64,000 nucleotides of DNA from CAVVFX01 sp963747535 (GTDB lineage: Bacteria; Acidobacteriota; Terriglobia; Bryobacterales; Bryobacteraceae), in contig CAVVFX010000011.1 in assembly GCA_963747535.1 (NCBI GenBank), positions 124,001-188,000 on the forward strand, in the 5' to 3' direction. Positions 44,199 through 50,708 of this stretch are shown piece after piece. The position numbers were made by a program, and so were the translations under genes. Numbering within the stretch: the stretch's first letter is position 1; every line of letters starts with the position of its first letter. The notes below the pieces were generated by a model. The model was not told the origin of the DNA and did no database searches. It saw only the letters and a list, made by a program, of their open reading frames with translations.

Positions 44199-45290
44199 GT
44201 GTCTCTAGTTGAATCCATTCACCGCACGGGCAAGCCGGCCCAGCCAGACAGGTCTTTGGACCCTGCCAGGATCGAATTCGGCCGTTGGTGCACGCCGAAC
44301 TGTTTCGTCATGAAGTATGAGAATGGCTCATGGCAAAGCCCGGTAGTCGAAGCGCTTCACAACTTCAGCCTGCATCCTGCCGCGTTGGTTTTCCACTACG
44401 CCCAGGCGATTTTCGAAGGTTTGAAAGCATACAGGTGGCCCGACGGAAACATTGGGTTGTTTCGCCCGGAAGCAAATGCTAAACGATTCAATAGCTCGGC
44501 GCGGCGCATGAACATGCCGGAAGTGCCGGAGCAGCTTTTTATCGACGGCGTGTCTAACCTGGTCGACTTGGATCGCTCGTTTGTTCCACCCGAGCCGGGC
44601 TCACTGTACATACGCCCGGCGATGATTGCTACCGAGGCCTGTCTCGGCGTCAAAGCGAGTAAAGAGTTCATCTTTTTCATCCTGACGCTTCCCGCCGGCA
44701 CGTATTTTCCGAATGCTCCGTCCGGCGCCGGGAGCATTCGAGTGCAAGTCGCGGAGTCAGCGGCACGTGCAGCCCACGGAGGAACGGGCAACGTGAAGGC
44801 CGCGGCAAACTACGCCGTAACGCTCAAGACTATCGAAGAGGCGAAAAAGAATCACTGCGACCAGGTCCTGTATCTCGATGCGAAGGGCGGGCGTTACGTT
44901 GAAGAAATGGGCGGAATGAACGTGTTCTTCGTCCGGGAGGGCGAACTGTTGACGCCTCCGATCCACGACACGATTCTGCCCGGCATTACGCGTGACAGTA
45001 TCATCCGGCTGGCTGAACATCTCTCCATCCCGGTAGCTGAGACGCCGCTCCAGATTGATGAAGTCGTGCGGGAGATCGAGGCCGGCAAGATCACCGAAGC
45101 TATGGCGTGCGGAACCGCCGCTACCATTACAGGTATTGGCTCATTTCGCTTCGAGGATGGCCGCATTGTTGAAGTGGGATCGACCCCCGGGCCGATCACC
45201 AGCCAGCTTTACGATATCCTCACGGGCATCCAATTTGGACACGAAAAAGATCCCTTCGGCTGGGTGCGTCGCGTGGATCGCGCGGACTAA
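44199..45290 (+). CDS. ilvE: Branched-chain amino acid aminotransferase
   Basis: Protein of 363 residues of fold-type IV PLP enzymes, eukaryote-like (BCAT type II) length. Motifs: VFHYAQAIFEGLKAYR, YIRPAMIATE, catalytic Lys 200 in GTGNVKAAANYA, VEEMGGMNVFFV, LPGITRDSIIRLAE and GTAATITGIGSF (phosphate-binding). It transfers amino groups between glutamate and the keto acids of Leu, Ile and Val. Start GTG at 44199 behind GGTAAGGATC. Confidence 0.93.
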   Translation: MSLVESIHRTGKPAQPDRSLDPARIEFGRWCTPNCFVMKYENGSWQSPVVEALHNFSLHPAALVFHYAQAIFEGLKAYRWPDGNIGLFRPEANAKRFNSSARRMNMPEVPEQLFIDGVSNLVDLDRSFVPPEPGSLYIRPAMIATEACLGVKASKEFIFFILTLPAGTYFPNAPSGAGSIRVQVAESAARAAHGGTGNVKAAANYAVTLKTIEEAKKNHCDQVLYLDAKGGRYVEEMGGMNVFFVREGELLTPPIHDTILPGITRDSIIRLAEHLSIPVAETPLQIDEVVREIEAGKITEAMACGTAATITGIGSFRFEDGRIVEVGSTPGPITSQLYDILTGIQFGHEKDPFGWVRRVDRAD

Positions 45291-45344
45291 TCAGGCAGAC
45301 TTAGAGGCTGTCACACAAGGGCGTACGGTATACTTAGCGTTTTC

Positions 45345-45634
45345 ATGCTGAGAGTTCGTTTTGCTCCGTCGCCGACCGGATTTCTGCACATCGGCAGCGC
45401 CCGGACTTTCATTTTCACTGGCTTTATGCGCGGCGCAATGGGGGCGCCATGATCCTGCGAATCGACGATACCCACGTTGAGCGGAATACTGAGCAGTCGC
45501 TTCAGTTGATTTTCGATGGACTGAACTGGTTGCATCTCTCCTGGGACGAGCAGCAGCCGGTGGGTCCGAGCGCGTTCCATCTCTTCGTCGCCATCGGCCG
45601 CGACCGGGCCATTGCTCGATTGAAGGCCGTATGA
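45345..45634 (+). pseudogene. gltX: Frameshifted, truncated gltX (glutamyl-tRNA synthetase) remnant
   Basis: ATG at 45345 reads MLRVRFAPSPTGFLHIGSAR, then TFIF, with the class I HIGH motif (HIGS), after which one base is missing near 45413 (TTCACTGG where TTCAACTGG is expected). The next frame continues NWLYARRNGGAMILRIDDTH, then VERNTEQSLQLI and WLHLSWDEQ. Only the first 75 codons of the family remain; the KMSKS half and anticodon domains are absent. The tail runs to a stop overlapping the next start (GTATGAGG). Confidence 0.85.
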
Positions 45635-47199
45635 GGATCCTGGGGCTAGGCGGCATCGGGGGAGATGCTGCAGCGGTCATCCTCGACGATGGGACTGTCA
45701 CTGCGGCCGTCGAAGAATCGAAACTTGCGCGGGGCCATCACCACGGGCGCCTGCCAATGGCGTCGATCGCCGAGTGCCTGCGTCTCTCCCGTCTCACGCC
45801 GGACCAGATCGACTACGTTGCCCTGGTTCGCCCGCGAGATGCCGACGCTCGGATCCACCTGACGCTCCGCGACCATTTTCCGCAAAGCCGTATCGCGCTG
45901 GTCGAGCACCATACCGCGCACGCGGCATCGGCCTTCTTTGCCTCGCCGTTTGCGGAGGCGACCATCCTCACACTGGACCGCGCGGGCGATCTCCGCTGCG
46001 GCGCCAGGTGGCATGGGTTGGGGAAGCATCTGGCGCTCGAATCGGAATTCTTTTATCCCGATTCATTGGGCGATCTCTACGGCCGCGTGACCGAATTTCT
46101 GGGCTTCCGGGCGCGTGCCGACGAGCACAAAGTGCAATGGATGGGCGCGACAGGCGACGACCGTTTCGTATCGGTATTCCGCGAAATCATCGGAGATCCC
46201 GCCTCCGGCCCACGCTTCAGCCGGAGTTACTTCGACGCCGGGCGTTTATCCCACGGCGGCTTTGGTGCGGCGTTCTACCAACACCTCGAATTGCAGGACC
46301 TGGCGCCCGTTCCGGAAGCTCTGAAAGTTCATATTGCAGCGGGCGCGCAACGGGCTATCGAGCAGGCTGTGATCGAATTCGCTGGGGATGCCGGGAATGT
46401 ATGCCTGGCCGGCGGTCTGGGCATGAACGCGCTGCTGGTTGCGGCGCTGGAGAACAGCGGCAAGTTCGAAAACGTGTTTGTGCAGCCGGCCTCCGGGAAT
46501 GCGGGAACGGCTCTCGGCGCAGTGTTGTATACATGGCATGAGCTGCTGGGTAATGCGGACCGTGCCATTATCGAGAACTACTGCCTGGGACCGGCGTTTA
46601 CCGCGGAGGAGATTAAGCAGACGATCGAAAACTGCAAGCTGCACGCGCAGTATCTGCTGACCGGCGACGAATTGGTCGCTGCTGCAGTAGAGCAGCTTAG
46701 CGACAATAAGATCGTCGCGTGGATGCAGGGCCGGATGGAATTTGGCCCGCGCGCGCTGGGCAATCGCAGTATTCTCGCCTCGCCCCTCGATCCCTACTCG
46801 ACCGAGAATCTGAACACTTATATCAAGCATCGCGAGAGCTTCCGGAAATTCGCCGCGTCGGTGCCGGCGGAATTTGCGGGCGAGTTTTTTCAGACCGGCC
46901 CCAATGCGCGATTTCTGGCAACCGTCGGCAGAGTCCGGCCCGCCCACCGGGAAACGTTCGCCGGAGCGCTGCTCTCGGGCGAACTCATTCGGGTCCACGT
47001 GGTGGCGCGGGAGGATAACCCGCTCTATTGGAAGCTACTGAATCGAGCGGGCGAGAAGACGGGTTTGCCGGTCTTGTATAACACCTCGTTCAATTTGTTC
47101 GGCGAGCCGCTGGTGTGTACTCCCCGTGACGCGGTGAGAAGCTTCTACTCATCGGGCATCGATGCTTTGTTTGCGGGGAACTTTTTGCTGCAGAAGTAG
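45631..47199 (+). CDS. NodU/CmcH-family carbamoyltransferase
   Basis: Protein of 522 residues. N-terminal Kae1-like domain with VEHHTAHAASAFFASPF (metal/nucleotide-binding His 93, 94, 97), ILTLDRAGD, NVCLAGGLGMNALL and QPASGNAGTALGA; C-terminal domain with MEFGPRALGNRSILASP and NTSFNLFGEPLVCTP. These match O-carbamoyltransferases such as NodU, CmcH and TobZ, which make carbamoyl-AMP and transfer it to a hydroxyl of sugars or antibiotics. No biosynthetic cluster is nearby, so the acceptor is unknown. It starts inside the tail of the gltX remnant. Confidence 0.9.
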   Translation: MRILGLGGIGGDAAAVILDDGTVTAAVEESKLARGHHHGRLPMASIAECLRLSRLTPDQIDYVALVRPRDADARIHLTLRDHFPQSRIALVEHHTAHAASAFFASPFAEATILTLDRAGDLRCGARWHGLGKHLALESEFFYPDSLGDLYGRVTEFLGFRARADEHKVQWMGATGDDRFVSVFREIIGDPASGPRFSRSYFDAGRLSHGGFGAAFYQHLELQDLAPVPEALKVHIAAGAQRAIEQAVIEFAGDAGNVCLAGGLGMNALLVAALENSGKFENVFVQPASGNAGTALGAVLYTWHELLGNADRAIIENYCLGPAFTAEEIKQTIENCKLHAQYLLTGDELVAAAVEQLSDNKIVAWMQGRMEFGPRALGNRSILASPLDPYSTENLNTYIKHRESFRKFAASVPAEFAGEFFQTGPNARFLATVGRVRPAHRETFAGALLSGELIRVHVVAREDNPLYWKLLNRAGEKTGLPVLYNTSFNLFGEPLVCTPRDAVRSFYSSGIDALFAGNFLLQK

Positions 47200-47240
47200 G
47201 CCGCTACGCAGCCGCCTCGGCTTTGGCATTGGCGTACATG

Positions 47241-47300
47241 AACCGCTTGCTTAACGCGCGCGGCTTAGCAGGGACTTCCGAGCCATGACTGCAGGACTCC
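47241..47300. repeat. REP-like repeat family B, copy 2 (3' end degenerate)
   Basis: AACCGCTTGCTTAACGCGCG, CGGCTTAGCA and GACTTCCGAGCC match copies 1 and 3. The right arm is lost, the sequence running into a thiamine-diphosphate enzyme fragment, so a break may have occurred here. Confidence 0.75.
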
Positions 47301-47430
47301 ATCCGATTCGTGCAGGTGCGTGACGAAGAAGCCGCGGCGTTCATGGCCTGCGCCTATGCGAAACATACCGGCCGGCTCGGGTGCTGCGTTGCAACTTCGG
47401 GACCCGGCATAGCGGAACTGGAACAGCCGT
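47295..47430 (+). pseudogene. Fragment of a thiamine-diphosphate enzyme (acetolactate synthase / pyruvate oxidase type)
   Basis: The plus strand reads DSIRFVQVRDEEAAAFMACA, YAKHTGRLGCCVATSGPG, matching the N-terminal PP/Pyr-binding domain with the catalytic Glu (RDEEAAAF) and GRLGVCxATSGPG. Only about 40 codons remain, with no proper start, and reading then passes into unrelated sequence. It abuts a REP-like element on the left. Confidence 0.75.
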
Positions 47431-47495
47431 TCGATGGTTGCCAGTTAAAGCGATGGTCGCGGGAGCAAAGGCCAAGTCGCGGCTTCGCCGCCGGT

Positions 47496-47529
47496 GCAGA
47501 ACACAAAAAATGTTGGTCCGCCCTACGGG
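47496..47529. repeat. REP-like repeat family A, copy 5 (contains the nagZ stop)
   Basis: GCAGAACACAAAAAATGTTG followed by GTCCGCCCTACGG. More degenerate than other copies. The stop codon of the minus-strand GH3 gene lies within its CCCTACGG end. Confidence 0.7.
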
Positions 47530-49313
47530 AGCTTTGCCGCCGTTGGCAGGCCGGTGTGGTACGGTGCGACGCCGGGGATCGAGACCGGGAGTTTACCGGT
47601 GATCGGTTCGAGGCCGAATAACGCTTTTACGGCGGCGACTTCGGACGGGGGCACGGTACTGTACGTCGTCATGTAGGCGTTCACGTTGGGGAAACTACGG
47701 ACGATGTATGGGTTCCCAAGAGAAATCAAGGCCACTGGCTTATTGGTCGCGAGGATGCTATTCAGCAGTTCCGGGAAGTCTCCGCCCAGTGCAACGTTGC
47801 CTCGATAGGCTGCGAAGGATACCCAGGCTGCGACCACGTAGACATCGCATGGGGTCGAGAGGATGGCGGCTGAGGTGTCTTTGACCTGATCGGGTGCGAT
47901 GGAGAACAGCGGTGTTCCAGGCGAGAGCTGATGAAGCTGATCCGCAAACTGATCGCCCTCCTGGTAATTGTGAGATTCGACCATGGCTACCACGCACGCC
48001 TTCACGCCTTTGGCCAAGGGGATCAGATTGCCGTCGTTTTTTACCAGCGTAACCGCATGGGCGGCGATCGCCTCGGCACGCGCGGCGTTCTCCGGCAGGT
48101 TAAGAACATCAGGGATTTTCTTGAGGTCGACCTGGCGCCGGAGATCGAGATCCACCTTGACCTTGGCCTGGAGAAGGCGCAGCACGCTCGCCTGGATACG
48201 CTTCCGCGAAATCTCATTACGATTGACGGCCGCGACTACGGCATTGATCGCCGCCGTGGGATCGCGTGGCATGAGGAGCACGTCCGCACCGGCCTTTACG
48301 GCTCGCACCGAGGCTTCGGCGACGTTGAAGCCTTTCGCAATACCGCCCATTTCGAGCGCATCGGTGATTATGATGCCTTTGAAGCCCAGCTGCTCGCGCA
48401 GTAGTTCGGTGAGGATCACGGGCGAGAGCGTGGCCGGCAGATCGGGAGCTTCGAGCGCCGGGACCGCGAGATGGGCGGTCATGATGGAATCGACACCGGC
48501 GGCGATGTCGGCGCGGAAGGGAGCGAATTCGACCGTCTCGAGATGCTGCCGGTCGGAATTGACGGTGGCCAGGTTGATGTGCGTGTCGGTGGCGGTGTCG
48601 CCGTGTCCGGGGAAGTGTTTCGCAGTGGTGAGAACGTAGTTCGAGGTTACCGAGTGTGCGCCCTCGATGAAGGCCCGGGAGAACGTCGCCACGTCGTCCG
48701 GATTCTCGCCGAAAGAGCGGATGTTGATGATGGGGTTGTCGGGATTGCTGTTAACGTCGGCAACTGGAAAGAATACCCAGTTGAGGCCGATGACGCGGGC
48801 TTCGCGCGCAGTGACCTCGCCCTCAAAGCGGGCTGCGGCAGGATCACCGCCGGCGGTTAAGGCCATGGCGTGCGGGAACACGGTGGTGGCATCGAGGCGC
48901 ATGGATGCGCCGCGTTCCAGATCGCCTGATATGAGCAGAGGGACGCGCGCGAGCGCCTGCATGGAATTAATGAATTGCGCGGCTTCCAGAGGATCGGCTT
49001 TGGCGACGAGACGGCCTTGCGTAACGTTGACGAGGATCATCCCGCCGACGTGCTCGCGCCTTACCAGGTCGGCAATCTTGCGGTACTCGCGGGATCGCGT
49101 ATTGAGCGGCCGCCCGGTGAAAGGGATCATCACCATCTGCGCGACCTCGTCCCGGAGGGTCATGGTCCTCATCCAGCGCTGGACTGCGCGAGCTTCGCGC
49201 GAGAGAGGCGGAGTTGGACGCACTACCTTTTTCGCAGGAGGCGCAGCGGCCAGGGCCGGGTTCCCGGAGAGGCAAATCGCTGGGAGGATCAGCGTCAGAA
49301 GAACTAGTACCAA
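47523..49313 (-). CDS. Secreted GH3 family beta-N-acetylhexosaminidase-like glycosidase
   Basis: Protein of about 597 residues from a TTG at 49313, giving the signal peptide (M)VLVLLTLILPAICLSGNPAL. NagZ-like landmarks: GGMILVNVTQG, LLISGDLERGASMR, FFPVADVNSNPDNPIINIRSFG (in parts), catalytic loop TTAKHFPGHGDTATDTH and nucleophile Asp in IIITDALEMGGI. A C-terminal (alpha/beta) domain follows (CVVAMVESHNYQEGDQF). It probably releases GlcNAc-type sugars in muropeptide or chitin recycling. The frame stays open to 49484, but that part is REP-derived, so earlier starts are unlikely. Confidence 0.87.
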   Translation of the reverse strand: MVLVLLTLILPAICLSGNPALAAAPPAKKVVRPTPPLSREARAVQRWMRTMTLRDEVAQMVMIPFTGRPLNTRSREYRKIADLVRREHVGGMILVNVTQGRLVAKADPLEAAQFINSMQALARVPLLISGDLERGASMRLDATTVFPHAMALTAGGDPAAARFEGEVTAREARVIGLNWVFFPVADVNSNPDNPIINIRSFGENPDDVATFSRAFIEGAHSVTSNYVLTTAKHFPGHGDTATDTHINLATVNSDRQHLETVEFAPFRADIAAGVDSIMTAHLAVPALEAPDLPATLSPVILTELLREQLGFKGIIITDALEMGGIAKGFNVAEASVRAVKAGADVLLMPRDPTAAINAVVAAVNRNEISRKRIQASVLRLLQAKVKVDLDLRRQVDLKKIPDVLNLPENAARAEAIAAHAVTLVKNDGNLIPLAKGVKACVVAMVESHNYQEGDQFADQLHQLSPGTPLFSIAPDQVKDTSAAILSTPCDVYVVAAWVSFAAYRGNVALGGDFPELLNSILATNKPVALISLGNPYIVRSFPNVNAYMTTYSTVPPSEVAAVKALFGLEPITGKLPVSIPGVAPYHTGLPTAAKLP

Positions 49314-49332
49314 CTTGCAATAACTGGCGGAC

Positions 49333-49398
49333 GGAACCGCTTGCTTACGCGCGCGGCTCACCAACAACTTCCGAGCCACGACCGTTAGGGAGTGGTTG
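49333..49398. repeat. REP-like repeat family B, copy 3
   Basis: GGAACCGCTTGCTTACGCGC, GCGGCTCACC, CTTCCGAGCCACGACCGTTA and GGGAGTGGTT. Read on the plus strand it encodes SEPRPLGSG, a peptide that recurs in spurious frames of many Acidobacteriota genomes. It lies just upstream of the GH3 gene. Confidence 0.8.
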
Positions 49399-49440
49399 CG
49401 CGAACTTTTGCAAGTAGGTACCACGGCAGCTACGCAGCCT

Positions 49441-49474
49441 GGCAGACCACGAAAAACGATAGTCTGCCTTACGG
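49441..49474. repeat. REP-like repeat family A, copy 6
   Basis: GGCAGACCACGAAAAACGAT and AGTCTGCCTTACGG; arms GGCAGACCA / TAGTCTGCC with one mismatch; preceded by CAGCTACGCAGCC, the left extension shared with other copies. Confidence 0.8.
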
Positions 49475-49483
49475 GGGGACACA

Positions 49484-49939
49484 TCAGCCGAGGTTCTGCG
49501 CCGCAAAGGCTTTCGTGCGGGTTTCCTTACGGATAGGCTTGCGCAAAGGGCGGCGGGTGAGCAGGCGGTGCACCGTCCGCACCAGCGAAGATGCTTCAGT
49601 GGCACTCTTGGCAAGCACCGCGTCGGCGCCGGTCGATTGCTCGTCCAGACCTAGAGCATCCACGAAACCCGAGAGCAGTATCACCGGCGTGCCGGGAGAA
49701 CGCTGGCGTAAATGCGCAATGAATTTGATGCCGTCCATGCCGCCCATTTTGTAGTCAGTCACTACGAGGTCGAAATGGCGGGTATGCAGGAGTTCGAGAC
49801 CGGCTTCAGCGCTGGTGGCGGTGACAGAATCAAAACCTTGCTGCTTCAAAACGGTTTTGCGCGCGACCAAACCGTGTTCGTTGTCGTCCACCATAAGAAT
49901 GACGGCAGGGTCATGAAGTTGAAGTTGACGGGATTTCAT
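49484..49939 (-). CDS. Single-domain response regulator (receiver)
   Basis: Protein of 151 residues with a CheY-type receiver: ILMVDDNEHGLV (acidic pocket DD), FDLVVTDYKMGGMDGIKFI (phospho-acceptor Asp), VILLSGF (Ser/Thr switch) and VLAKSA (Lys). The last 30 residues are basic (RRPLRKPIRKETRTK) without a recognised output domain. Partner kinase unknown. A promoter with a perfect -35 box lies just upstream, giving a very short leader. Confidence 0.88.
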   Translation of the reverse strand: MKSRQLQLHDPAVILMVDDNEHGLVARKTVLKQQGFDSVTATSAEAGLELLHTRHFDLVVTDYKMGGMDGIKFIAHLRQRSPGTPVILLSGFVDALGLDEQSTGADAVLAKSATEASSLVRTVHRLLTRRPLRKPIRKETRTKAFAAQNLG

Positions 49940-49957
49940 TCGAGGGACCGAGCATGA

Positions 49958-49986
49958 AGAGTAACAAAGCTGTAATGTGGTGTCAA
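49958..49986 (-). promoter_or_regulatory. Probable sigma-70-type promoter of the receiver gene
   Basis: On the minus strand, TTGACA (49986-49981), a 17-base spacer and TACTCT (49963-49958). The -35 box is consensus, the -10 is weak. Transcription would begin about ten bases before the ATG at 49939. Confidence 0.45.
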
Positions 49987-50190
49987 TGTATTTTCATCGT
50001 TCTCAAAATGCGCAACATTCAGTGCTTGACATCGTGCGAGTGAATGGTCGCGCGGTGTGCGCTTTTTCTTCGACTCCCCACGACGTGATGTTCGGACAGC
50101 ACTAGGCACTAGGGAATCACCCAGTTTACTGAAAGACGATAAGGCAGGCGGCGTGCACCACCCGGGTCAAGTGCTGCTCCAAAATCGATT

Positions 50191-50496
50191 TTACTTCTGC
50201 TTCGCGATGATCTTGTCCGCGATCTTGTTGTAGGTGGCCTGCGGAATCACGCCCTTGCTGACCAATTGTGTCTTGTTTGCGTAAGGACGGCCGGCGACGA
50301 TCTTAGCCGAGTACTTGTCGCCAATGCCGGGAAGCGCTTTCAGCTGGTCCACGGAAGCGGAGTTGATGTCGAGCAAAGTGGCCGCAGGTGCAGCCTTGGC
50401 GTCGGATTTGGTCGCGCCTCCGCCGGTTTGCGACGGCGCGCTCACGGCCATCAGCGCAACCGTTACGATCATGATCAGGGTTCTTAACAGTTTCAT
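50191..50496 (-). CDS. Exported ComEA-like helix-hairpin-helix protein
   Basis: Protein of 101 residues: signal peptide (MKLLRTLIMIVTVALMAVSAPSQ), a short Gly/Ala linker, then LLDINSASVDQLKALPGIGD, KYSAKIVAGRPYANKTQL, the HhH motif of ComEA/T2SK-type DNA-binding domains, which bind DNA without sequence preference during uptake. It lacks the usual ComEA membrane-proximal domain. CAGGAGAGG precedes the start. Confidence 0.85.
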   Translation of the reverse strand: MKLLRTLIMIVTVALMAVSAPSQTGGGATKSDAKAAPAATLLDINSASVDQLKALPGIGDKYSAKIVAGRPYANKTQLVSKGVIPQATYNKIADKIIAKQK

Positions 50497-50621
50497 CTCA
50501 CCTCTCCTGGCAGATTGTATCTCAAGTGTTTTGGGGTCACGGCACGGAACTGAGGTCTGTCAAGCGGCGGCTCGTGCGCCGCGACGATTTCTTGCGTACG
50601 AAGACGTCTGCTGCGCAGACG

Positions 50622-50655
50622 GGCAGACCACAAACAACGATTGTCCGCCCTACGG
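50622..50655. repeat. REP-like repeat family A, copy 7
   Basis: GGCAGACCACAAACAACGAT and TGTCCGCCCTACGG. It follows GTCTGC-TGC-GCAGAC (50606-50620), another perfect small hairpin, so the region carries two stacked dyads. Confidence 0.8.
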
Positions 50656-50708
50656 AAAATCGACCGGCTGGACAGACCGAAGTCTGCCCCACAAGGACAA
50701 ACGCTGCG

